Source: Nymphaea colorata (lineage: Eukaryota; Streptophyta; Magnoliopsida; Nymphaeales; Nymphaeaceae). Taken from it: DNA of 28,541 nt. Location: NCBI RefSeq assembly GCF_008831285.2, contig NW_022205243.1, forward strand, positions 1 to 28,541, given 5' to 3'. The translations under genes and the position numbers were made by a program. The notes beneath the pieces were generated by a model. The model was given only the letters and a program-made list of their open reading frames with translations, made no database searches and was not told where the DNA came from. Each line of letters begins with the position of its first letter. The stretch's first letter is position 1. Positions 1-8,217 of this stretch are shown here, piece after piece.

Positions 1-81
1 CCCAACCCCAACCCCAACCCCAACCCCAACCCCAACCCCAACCCCAACCCCAACCCCAACCCCAACCCCAACCCCAACCCC
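1..81. repeat. Macronuclear telomere, C4A2 repeats
   Basis: The window starts with CCCAA, followed by twelve perfect CCCCAA units and a final CCCC. This is the C-rich strand of a G4T2 telomere, the type known from Tetrahymena, Glaucoma and other oligohymenophoreans; hypotrichs have C4A4 and Paramecium mixes C4A2 with C3A3. No degenerate subtelomeric repeats follow: ordinary sequence begins at 82 and a stop codon lies at 120-122. This fits de novo telomere addition at a macronuclear chromosome end. Confidence 0.97.
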
Positions 82-119
82 GTCTTTTTAGTATAAAATA
101 TGCAATTAGTATATGGTGA

Positions 120-1428
120 TCAAGATGGTATAGACATAGCTGCCAAGTCTGAAGGATTTTTAGTAGCTGAAAAATCGTTGTTGGAGGGACCGACAGCCAT
201 ATTTTTATAGTAATTGCCTGCATCCACTACTGCCTTCCTGGCATTGTATTCTGTCTTCATTGGTTCCAGCTCTTCTTCGGAAAGGCCAGTTTCCAATCAT
301 GCTATATCCAGTAAGCGAATATCCTTCTTCTGAGACTCATGAACCATATCTTTGAGGGGCCTCACTTTTGCTGAAAAAGGCAAGGATGTTGAGGTTTTTC
401 AGTAGCTCCAGCTTTCCCTGCTCCTGCAAAGAGCAATAGCACGCATGAGAAGGTTGTGAATGAGGGAATTGCCAGTGTGGACGTTAGAGTACACCAGCAG
501 ACGCTTGATGAGTTGTGCAACTAATTCCTCCCTCAGTTGTTGAAGCTTTACCAGTTCTACTAGCAATTTAAGGGCTCCTAGCTGTTCGCATCCCACCGCA
601 TCCATAAATCCTGAGCTTTCCTCGTACTCCTCCAAAAAGTCCAGAACTGAGTCGACGTGAAGCGTAACCAGCGCGCATGCCTCTTCGCTGCGGGATACCG
701 CACGCAGTAGAAAATGAGTGATATGGCTACTTCTGGTATGAGCTGTTGGATCAAGCTTCAGGATTAGTAAGTCAGGAAATGCTCATCTTCAAAGTTTTTA
801 CAAACTTCTTGTAACTCGCTTTTTAATCCTAAGGAGCGTCTGTAAGCGCTGTAGCTGAATGATCGTAGAGGTAGTAAAGGCAAGCATAGACTGAAGGCCG
901 ACGTGTTCATCTTCAACTATGCGGAAGACCAAATTGCGGATAAGCATGGTCTTCAAAAAGACGTAGAGTTCCATTGTCGACTCACTAAGGAAAAAGGCGA
1001 GAAAATCCTGAGTGCCCAAACCTTCTCGTCATCTTGCAAAAGCTCAAGCAGCATAGACTGGTTATCCTTGGCAAACTCATAGACTTCTGGTGTTTTTTTG
1101 ACAAGTGAGGTAAGTACTCGGCTGCAATATCCCAAAAGGGTGGAATCTGCCTCTTCCCTACTGAGACTGGTGAAAATCGTTGCATATAGGATAGCAGCTA
1201 CTCTATCCTTCCTCTTTTTTCTGTACGAGGAGTCGGTAAGCCGTACCGCTAGCTAGATCTCTGCAACTCTGGCGGGATACAGGTAGCACTCTCGCTAGTT
1301 GCAAAGAAGTATGTTTTGGGAACAGACAGGTAGTCTACTAACTGCTCCAAGTATTCGGGATTTTCAGCAATTACAGTTTCTAAGACGAAGGCTTCGGGTG
1401 CTTCCAGCAGCTATGTCAGAGTAGGCAT
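120..1428 (-). CDS. SAPS-domain-like protein (possible PP6/Sit4 phosphatase regulatory subunit)
   Basis: This helical repeat protein of about 430 residues is read from the ATG at 1428. The start MPTLTELLEAPEAFVLE, where one E is TAG, resembles the N-terminal LLxxxDxLQE-type segment of SAPS proteins. Further in are VLTSLVKKTPEVYEFAKDN and LGALKLLVELVKLQQLREEL, which resemble the middle and last SAPS helices (RLKALELL, followed by ...NFLH...). SAPS proteins bind the Sit4/PP6 catalytic subunit. The gene needs single-base frame corrections near 1240, 1023, 820, 760 and 435, several at homopolymers. An in-frame TGA at 297-299 (minus strand) interrupts the last part, and coding-like sequence (LSEEELEPMKTEYNARKA) continues to TGA at 120-122. 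The family call is by pattern only; another armadillo-type phosphatase subunit is possible. It converges on the telomere and is divergent from the channel gene. Confidence 0.5.
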
Positions 1429-1558
1429 ACCAAATTAAATATAGATTTGAAGTTACAAACATAATTTAAAACCGATGTGTTGTGTGATGTTTTTTGCTTC
1501 TATTTTTCTTTACTGATCTATTGGGATTGTGTATTATTTATTGATATAAGCGTATCAT

Positions 1559-2751
1559 ATGCTGAGAGCCCTTGGATCTTGGTTGAAGCTGTGGCACATC
1601 GTGGTGATTGGCTACGTTTGCCTGCAGATTTGCACGCCAATCCCGAGACTACCTATCGAGGTGTTCATTCTGGAGATCGGCGCAACTGTAATCAATTCTC
1701 ATCTCAAAGAAGCACTTCTTAGATTTATTCCAAGTGGTGCTTTCTCTCAACCTGACCTATGCCCTCATTCCCAACAACTACTCTTTCGTGGCTGGCCTAT
1801 ACTTCCTCAAGATCATCTACGTTCACAACTCTTTCGGCGAAGCCATTGAAGGGCTGCTTGAGTCTGCCAATAACTCACTAACACGCATCCTAAAGTTTGT
1901 TTTGAACATTCTGCGGTATACAGTGGTGGAGTATCTCTTCTTGGGATTGGTGATGTTGGCATATAAGGTTTCCACTTTTGGCGATAAGGAAGGAGGACTT
2001 CCGAAGACTATGTCATTCTCTATAAGTTGATCGTGACTGCCACAACCATCGGATATGGTGATGTTACTCCCAAGACTCGCCTTCAGATTCAGTTCTTTAC
2101 CTACGCAATTCCCTTCATCTGTGCTTCCTTTGTTCTCTACTTCAATGCAGTCATTCCAGTCTTGGCGAACTCACTGATTTCCTTACCGGAAATGCTACTC
2201 TTTAGACTGAAGAGGGATGCCACGAGGGAGAGGTTTTGAAGTCAAAGGTGTGGAGTGGACAAGAGAGGGATTCTTTCGTAAATTCATCGAAGAGGTGACC
2301 AAGAGACAAGCTGAGCATGACTAGCACAACAAGAGGCTCGGTCACAACTGGATTGCAGTTTCTGCCAACCACTATGAACGCCAAATTCCTCTCATCTCCA
2401 CCATCCTTGCCGGTGATGAAGGAAAGAGCTCAAACTGAAAGTCAGTTCGAAAGTGAGACGCCAGTACTATCCCAAAGGGTGGGTCATTCTGCAGGTAAAA
2501 CTTTGTTTATAGGCCGGTGACGTTTCTGAGGACTTGATGATGGTTGACGAGGGAGAGGTGAAGACTCCAGCCTTGCAAAAGAAGGGTTTCGTGTTCAACA
2601 AGGAAGGTTCGCCAGCAAATCTCCGTCTCGCGATACCATCGTTGCCACCGAGTTCGTAGCCATTTGGGCCATCAGCATGCGCGACTTGGAAGACCTCGCC
2701 AAGACATCCTCCAAGATCCAAACCATCCTCACCGAAGGATTCAGACCATGA
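1559..2751 (+). CDS. Potassium channel with C-terminal cyclic-nucleotide-binding-like domain
   Basis: This is an integral membrane K+ channel of about 395 residues. The selectivity filter is clear at about 2036-2080: TATTIGYGDVTP. Hydrophobic segments come before it (LWHIVVIGYVCLQI, VVLSLNLTYALIP, YSFVAGLYFLKIIYV, TVVEYLFLGLVMLAY), and the last inner helix FFTYAIPFICASFVLYFNAV follows. The C-terminal region, YYPKGWVILQ joined to AGDVSEDLMMVDEGEV and then ATEFVAIWAISMRDLEDLAK, resembles the beta-roll and C-helix of a cyclic-nucleotide-binding domain, so ligand gating is plausible but not shown. An 18-base intron at 2495-2512 splits that domain. Frame changes occur near 1700 (a 22-base intron from 1689 could explain this one), 2006, 2236, 2423 and 2605. 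I start at the ATG at 1559, where hydrophobic coding sequence begins; the frame is open further upstream. The gene converges on the first cystatin. Confidence 0.8.
2495..2512 (+). other. Mini-intron, 18 nt (channel gene)
   Basis: GTAAAACTTTGTTTATAG lies between ...GWVILQ and AGDVSED. It has GT and TAG ends and keeps the frame when removed. It is also readable as coding (VKLCLE), but removing it restores the beta-roll spacing expected of a cyclic-nucleotide-binding domain. Confidence 0.65.
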
Positions 2752-2872
2752 TCATCAACCATACCCAATATCCTTATGAAAGATTGTTTCATCTTTAAAT
2801 AACCAAGCGAATAAGCTCCAGCGATCTGGTAAGATATGTATGTGCAAATGATAAAGGCGATAGACGAATAGA

Positions 2873-3144
2873 TCAGAAGAGAGTCTTGAGGCCTTCTTCG
2901 ACCTTAAGGAGGTGATACTTGCCGTGATTGATTTCGAACAGGACTGAATAATGGTGGAAATTGGGGAAGGCTCCTATCTTGACATGCACTTGGTAGATGA
3001 ATTGTCCGACGTGCACATTGTGGACCCACGCCTTCTCGACTTCGTAGTGTCCCACTTCTTCTCGTATTTCTTCTCCAGCTCAGGAAGGATGTGCTTGAAC
3101 TCATCCAAGATTTCAGCGCTGACTTGAACCTGGTCGTAGCTCAT
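2873..3144 (-). CDS. Stefin-like cystatin (cysteine protease inhibitor), copy 1
   Basis: This small cytosolic-type protein of about 90 residues has no signal peptide. It starts MSYDQVQVSAEILDEFKHIL. The central part reads VHNVHVGQFIYQVHVKIG and ends GKYHLLKVEEGLKTLF. Length and order match stefins: N-terminal helix, the QxVxG first hairpin (here NVHVG, so the Gln is Asn), strands of the NYFIKV type and the final HLxVFxxL-type strand. Stefins block papain-like proteases. One G appears to be missing from a GGG run near 3051, where KKW meets GHYEVEK; copy 2 reads through the same place without a break, which supports an indel. The family call rests on motif order. It is convergent with the channel gene. 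Confidence 0.62.
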
Positions 3145-3438
3145 TATACTATCTTAATATTATCATACCAAATACTCCCCGCGAATTAATAGGGAATACT
3201 TGCATCGATGCTTTTGTCTCGAACAGCGATTTTGCTTAAAGAAGACATCTTTTATTTGAATTATCCATTTGAAACCGAAGAAACTTTCTTTTTCATTTAT
3301 TCAGCAATATTTTTATGCATTTTTCGTTGATTATTTGGCTTATTAATACCGTCAAGGCAATAAATGTTATGTAACCTGATAACAGATGAATCCTACTGTA
3401 GTTATTTGATTGTTTATTTATATTCAGAAACATTTTTC

Positions 3439-3915
3439 TCAAAGTATATTCATGATGCATAAAAAAATGAAACTCTGAGTACGCAAACGATGGGTTTCGT
3501 GTTCAACAAAGACTGTAGACCATGTCTCCAAATTCCATATGATCTAAATGAGAAGATAGTTGCATACATATATAAATTGGCAAATTAGCCTATGGCCATC
3601 TGTTAAGATATGCAAATGCAAATAATAAAGGTGAACGGTCCCTAATGAAATCAGAAGATGTCTTGTGTCCCTCTCGACGTTGAGAAGACGATACTTGCCG
3701 TGATTGATCTCAAACAAAACTTTATAGTGGTGATGATTGGGGAAGGCTCCCGTTTTGATGTATAGCTGGTATATCATTTGTCCCACATGCACGTTATATG
3801 CACAGCCTCTCTCCATCTTGTAGTTCTGCCACTTCCGCTCGTATTTCTTCTACAGTTTGGGCAGGATGTGCTTGAAGTCCTCCAAGACCTCGGCACTTAC
3901 CTAAATTTAGCTCAT
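3439..3915 (-). CDS. Stefin-like cystatin, copy 2 (possibly degenerate at its 3' end)
   Basis: This is a paralogue of copy 1, read without frame correction from the ATG at 3915. The start is MS-E-I-E-VSAEVLEDFKHIL with TAA and TAG at the Glu positions, and the core is AYNVHVGQMIYQLYIKTG then GKYRLLNVE. A TAG in L-E-KKYE aligns with GAG in copy 1, local support for TAR=Glu. After residue about 85 the similarity to copy 1 fails: two small deletions move the copy-1 stop out of frame, and the frame runs on to TGA at 3439, giving 158 residues with an unconserved tail. It may be a decaying duplicate or may carry sequencing indels. Confidence 0.55.
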
Positions 3916-4180
3916 AATACTCACTTTTATATTATCAAGCTAAACACTCACTTCAAAATTAATCATCATCCTAGTATACCTCTATACTCACTCATAAGCC
4001 CAAAAAGCTCTAATCAAACCACTATTTTTTACTTTATACATGTTAAATTCAAATAACTTTGCTTCCACTTGTCTAACTTTTCTGTGGCTTTAAAATTAAA
4101 TATGGTATAGGTATGCACTTACTGAACTGAATCTACGATTGTGAGGATTCTGATGTGAATGAATCAATAAAGGTCATTTT

Positions 4181-5271
4181 ATGTTGCGAAAAGTATTTGG
4201 TTGGGCTGCATTCTCAAACGTGAAGATCCTGCTATCGACGAGCAACAACATCCACTTCAATCTTGCGACTGAAGAATATCTCTTCTAAACTGCTGAACTG
4301 ACAGTGCCAACGCTCTTCCTCTGGCGCAACAGTCCCACTATCGTAATCGGCCGGCATCAAAACCCTTGGAAATAATGCAGAAACGAGGAGATGAGGGCGC
4401 AAGGAGTGCTACTTTCACGCAGGAAGACTGGTGGAGGCGCTGTATATCACGACCTCGGCAATACTTGCTTCAGCTTCCTCACGCCCTATCAACAGGGACA
4501 GGAATACGACTACAAGACTGTTAATAACGCTATCCTGTCTAAGCCTTCAAGAAACTAGGAGTGGAGGCATAAGTTGCTGGCAGAAACGATATCCATGCGC
4601 AGGCAAAAAGGTAATCATATCGTCAATTAGATTTCCGGTTCAGCTTACCGGCTATACTTAGGGGGAAAGGACGGCAAAGGGAGGAAGGCACTGCATCATG
4701 GAACTGTCCTCTTCTCTGTTGACCTCCAAGCTTTGCAGAAGTACCTTAACCCAAACAAAAAGAAATTGGAAAGCAAAGGCGTGAGTTCAGTAATTGCTCG
4801 TGTTATGAACCTCAGCGAACATTATCCCCAGCTAGGCCATGAATCCTTCTGTAAGGAGTTAGAGACTGCTTTCCAAGAGCATTATGGCGGTACAGCTGAA
4901 CGATAGGTTCTCTAATACAAAAATTGCGAAAAGAGAACTCAATCATCAACACCAACTTTTAAAGATTGAGAAGTTGGGACTGGCTTTATGGACAATGTCC
5001 AGAATTCAAATACTCGATTGATAAAAAATTCGATTGGGGTATGACATAAGTCACCTACAACGTGCAAGATGGCATAATCCAAGAGGGCAAGATATACAGC
5101 GATTGTCTATTCCCAGATTTCATTTCGATTGCAAACGAGGAGTTGAACAAGAAAGTGACGTATGATCGGGAAGGCTTGGTCCTGCTTGAGACTCGGATCA
5201 AATAGCGGGGAGGAGAGGAGTGGCGAGTGATGGCTGAGCAGCTTTGCCAGTGGATGCAGAGCTAGCTGTGA
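4181..5271 (+). CDS. lplA: Lipoate-protein ligase A (mitochondrial lipoyltransferase)
   Basis: It attaches lipoate to the E2/H-protein lipoyl domains of the mitochondrial 2-oxoacid dehydrogenases and glycine cleavage system. The N-terminus MLRKVFGWAAFSNVKILLS looks like a mitochondrial presequence. Family motifs follow in order: TIVIGRHQNPWKEC, RRKTGGGAVYHDLGNTCFSF (the lipoate/AMP-binding RRxxGGGxVxHD), VAGRNDI, KKISGSAYR with the reactive Lys, HHGTVLF, and YLNPNKKKLESKGVSSV. The C-terminal accessory domain has SWDWLYGQCPEF. Length, about 360 residues, fits bacterial-type LplA. TAA stands at the conserved Glu of NPWxEC, in LGVEA-E-VAGRND, and in the VEL-type strand. A 20-base intron at 4611-4630 separates QAKK from ISGSAYR. 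Frame changes occur near 4541, 4605 and 4950. The next gene begins only about 80 bases downstream. Confidence 0.93.
4611..4630 (+). other. Mini-intron, 20 nt (lipoate ligase gene)
   Basis: GTAATCATATCGTCAATTAG interrupts the conserved KxSGSAYR motif. Removing it rejoins the motif once one A is allowed for in the AAAAA run just upstream. It is one of several introns of almost the same length with GTA starts and AG ends. Confidence 0.8.
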
Positions 5272-5352
5272 CCTGTAATGATGTTAACTGTATCTTCAAG
5301 GGGTTATTCGGCTGTAATAAAAATGAAGAGAATAATTTATGATTTATTGTCC

Positions 5353-6065
5353 ATGGGGCCTCTCGCCTTCAGCACCTATCAACGTCGAGACTATATAATC
5401 GATCCCAAGCGAAGGCCCTCGGACCTTATCGACGAATTAGCCAGTCCAAAACAGGTGGAAAATTTAGTGCATAAGTTGAATAGCCGCGGGGAGGGTGGAG
5501 CAAAAGTGCTCAGAATGTATACGATAGTGCACTGGTGCCTAATATACGAGCCTTCTCTCTGCTAGGCTTCCTCGAACTTACGTTGGATGGGGTTAGTAGC
5601 GACGAATGGCTCACCAAGAATATTTTGAAACCGTATGGTGCCTTTCTGCAAAAGGTTTGCAGCTCGGAGGAGGATTACCGACGCAGCAAGTCGTCAGGGT
5701 TAATCGAATTCACTTTTTAAAGACTATTCTATGTGGGAACGCTGCTGCAATAGTTATTTTTGGCTTCCAAAAAAATTTCCCCTCTGGCAAGATACTACAA
5801 AGAAACTTAGCTGGAATGCCCCACTCTCTTGCGAGATTTCGTGATGATGCTCGCCTACCATGCGCAGGAACTTTATACAACCTTCAAGATAATACTGGGA
5901 GAAATCATCCGCTTCCCCCAGAAGCATGTACGCACAGCTGAGCAGAAGGACATGGTTAAATATGTACTGGAGGATTTGCTTATTATCATCAACGAACATA
6001 TGAAGAATCTTTTCCTCGACAATATTTCTTCCCCTTCGGGCATGGCTATGGAGTTAAATTGTTGA
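5353..6065 (+). CDS. Unknown alpha-helical protein
   Basis: A protein of about 237 residues. I take the ATG at 5353 (MGPLAFSTYQRRDYIIDPKRR) because the preceding 80 bases are AT-rich like other gaps here; ATGs at 5278 and 5323 are in the same frame. One frame correction is needed near 5538, where TGGTG needs one more G. From there the frame is open to TGA at 6063-6065 with five TAR codons read as Glu. The product is helix-rich: LIDELASPKQVENLVHKL, then FSLLGFLELTLDG, and near the end KYVLEDLLIIINEHMKNLF. No transmembrane segment or known catalytic motif is visible. The first 100 residues vaguely recall helical solenoids of the ENTH/ANTH kind, but this is too weak to name. Confidence 0.6.
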
Positions 6066-6120
6066 AAATTGAGGAACTACAAGACCACAGTAAAGATTCG
6101 TCGACGATTTGCTATTCAAC

Positions 6121-7140
6121 ATGCCTATCAAGATGCGCAAGCCTAAGAAGAAGACGCTGGACCACATCCTTTTCGACGAGCAGGGGAAGCTAAACCCTGA
6201 AGTAATCACCACCTTGGCGCAAATAAGGCTGGGAGATTAGACGATGCGTAACAGCATCGACGAGAGCTACCGGAGCCACCGCCAGTCCACTCGCAACATG
6301 GAGGAATGCATCGAAGATATATGATCTTTTGCTATTTTGCTAATAAATTTATTGGCCCATGCCCAAAGCATAAATCAAAGCTCTTTTACTGGGAAACACA
6401 CAAGGCTCACCTTCTCCCTCCCTATCAAGTTTCAGCTCTATTCGTACGCCTACTCTACCATCTCTTTCTGCAGCGATCAGCAACTTTAAGGAATCGATGG
6501 ATAAAGTGCATGAGGCTCAGGGGAGGAAGCGAGTGCTTTAGCGTCAGCTAGAGAAACAGAAATCAACCACGATCAACGCGCAGAGGCATTGCGAATATGC
6601 CGACTACATTCGGCATACTGCTGATCTGGATAAGTATCTCCAACAATGGAATGAAGCCAACAAGATAAGAAGGATTGACCATCAGTCTTTTTTGAATAGG
6701 CAAAGTAGACGCCGCATCAAAGACAACATCGATAACAGCCGTTCTTTTTTCCACTCCACCAATGCCCAGAAGCGTCAGACCCTAAAGGAGGAAAGCCAGT
6801 AGTACGAGTAGTACATGCGATAAAACCAAGAGGAACAATCAAATAGCAGAATAAAGCAAAGAAAACGCTCACAGAAAGAAGAAAAGCAAAGACAAGCGCA
6901 GATTGCAGCTTTCCATGAGCGAAAACAACAACAGATCCGAAATGAAAAGCAGAGGCAAATTCGCCAACTTTTCAGTCACTCTCTTTCCAACCATAACACC
7001 GTCAACATATCGTCTAGCGCAATCATTCCCTAAAAAACAAACGATACAAGGAAATCTAGGCAGTAAAGAAGCTAAATACTGACCAGTTGCCCATAAACCT
7101 GGCCTCCACCATTAAAAATCCATAAATATACGTGCAATGA
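6121..7140 (+). CDS. Coiled-coil protein, unknown function
   Basis: A protein of about 340 residues with a basic N-terminus MPIKMRKPKKKTLDHILFDE. A Ser/Pro-rich stretch follows at about 6390-6470, then a long charged coiled coil. This includes LEKQKSTTINAQRH, the acidic segment EESQEYEEYMRENEEE with four TAR codons read as Glu, and HERKQQQIRNEKQRQIRQLF. It ends LPINLASTIKNPEIYVQ before TGA at 7138-7140. Frame changes occur near 6316 and at the A6 run near 7035, where one more A restores the frame. No enzymatic motif is seen. Such coiled coils are common in ciliary and basal-body proteins, but nothing here proves that location. It converges with the minus-strand gene, whose stop is 35 bases away. 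Confidence 0.65.
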
Positions 7141-7174
7141 TGTCCATATATTCATTACTGCCATACATAAGAAG

Positions 7175-8066
7175 TCAAAAAAGGATCACTGCCTGGGGTT
7201 TAAGCTGGAGTGGCGGTTGATGAGGGTGCTGATGAAGTCCATATCTGCCTATAACCCAACAGTGCACTTCCTGCATATAGTTGCTAAGTTTGCACAGTCC
7301 ATCTTCCTCATGGATGAGATGTACGTATGTCTTTAGCCGATCTAAATGAAGGTATCTGTGGCCATCTGTCGAACTGTCTCTTCAGCTGGTGTGAATGTGG
7401 CTGCGGAGAGATAGTAAAGCACGAATTCCAGTATCTTTATCGATCTAAACAGGTTGTGGATCTATCCCTCACGCTGGAGCCAAGCTTGCCTTATCATGCG
7501 GCGCAGGTTAAGCACAATACTTGAGAAGACGCAGTTAAGATCCAGTTGCATGAGAGGTGAAAGAATGAAATCACTTCCTTTTTTCAAGATTTCTCCACGC
7601 TTTAGTAGCAAAATGTCTCTGCTTTTTTTTGTGTTTTCTGATATTGCACTGCATTCGCTATTGTTAATCTTGGTGGTATATATCTCGCATCGCACTCTCG
7701 CCTACTCTGCATACTTCTATAAGTGCGAAGCCAGTTCAGGAACTTTACTCGTTTCTTTTGCGGTTAGTGCTCTCAGTAATTGGCTGAGTTCCATCATGCC
7801 CAGAAAGAGAAGCATGATATTGAAGGGAGATGATGCCATTTGGAAGATGTCTCTATTGTAGTCGCCAAGCAGCTCAATACCCACCGCACGAGAGCTGCTA
7901 TATTAAATCTGCATGTGACTGTCCCCTCTATTGGAGCTTCCTACTTTACTTTTCTTAAAAGCTCCACCATCCGAGGCGGTACATCAAACTCCACATCTTA
8001 TTTTATATTCAAGAAGCGGGACTGCACTTCTCTGAGGCCATTATTCGCATAGCTAAACTTTTTCAT
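7175..8066 (-). CDS. Unknown helical protein
   Basis: A protein of about 295 residues from the ATG at 8066 (MKKFSYANNGLREVQSRFL). After one frame change near 7895 it reads continuously for about 190 codons: ELLGDYNRDIFQMASSPFN, LLFLGMMELSQLLRAL, KVPELASHLEKYAEEARV (two TAG read as Glu), RDILLLKRGEILKKGSDF and ILEFVLYYLSAATFTPAEE. A second change near 7345 leads to the tail LHLDRLKTYVHLIHEEDG ... EVHCWVIGRYGLHQHPHQPP and TGA at 7175-7177. The plus-strand frame 7454-7861 is its antisense shadow. I recognise no family; hydrophobic helices alternate with charged ones and no clear membrane anchor stands out. Confidence 0.6.
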
Positions 8067-8190
8067 TTTAAAACTAAAAATAACTCAATCATGCTTCTCA
8101 GTATAAAGATAGGTTCGTGATTTATGATCCATGATTTCCGATATGCTTGAATGAAGGTAAAAATGTAAGGATGCATTTTAACCGAAATAT

Positions 8191-8211
8191 GTAACTATAA
8201 TAATTTTATAG
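8191..8211 (+). other. Candidate mini-intron, 21 nt, just upstream of a start codon
   Basis: GTAACTATAATAATTTTATA plus a final G sits 6 bases before the ATG at 8218. Size, AT content and ends match the introns found inside genes here. No good upstream coding exon is visible, so it would lie in a 5' untranslated leader. The alternative is chance in AT-rich sequence. Confidence 0.35.
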
Positions 8212-8217
8212 GTTTTG

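Larger units (their letters stand above)
2584..3915. repeat. Tandem duplication: channel 3' fragment plus cystatin gene
   Basis: Unit 1 is about 2584-3144 and unit 2 is about 3492-3915. Both contain a cystatin gene in the same orientation. Both also carry the 18-base word GGGTTTCGTGTTCAACAA, at 2584-2601 inside the channel gene and at 3492-3509 as an orphan remnant. The cystatin 3' flanks are still similar around 2835-2880 and 3608-3660. The second unit keeps only a scrap of the channel end, so the duplication took in the channel tail and then lost it. Confidence 0.7.

Noticed and set aside
7454-7861. 135-codon plus-strand ORF with a hydrophobic stretch
   Set aside because: It is antisense to a minus-strand gene whose frame is open longer and uses TAR as Glu; the hydrophobicity mirrors the opposite strand.
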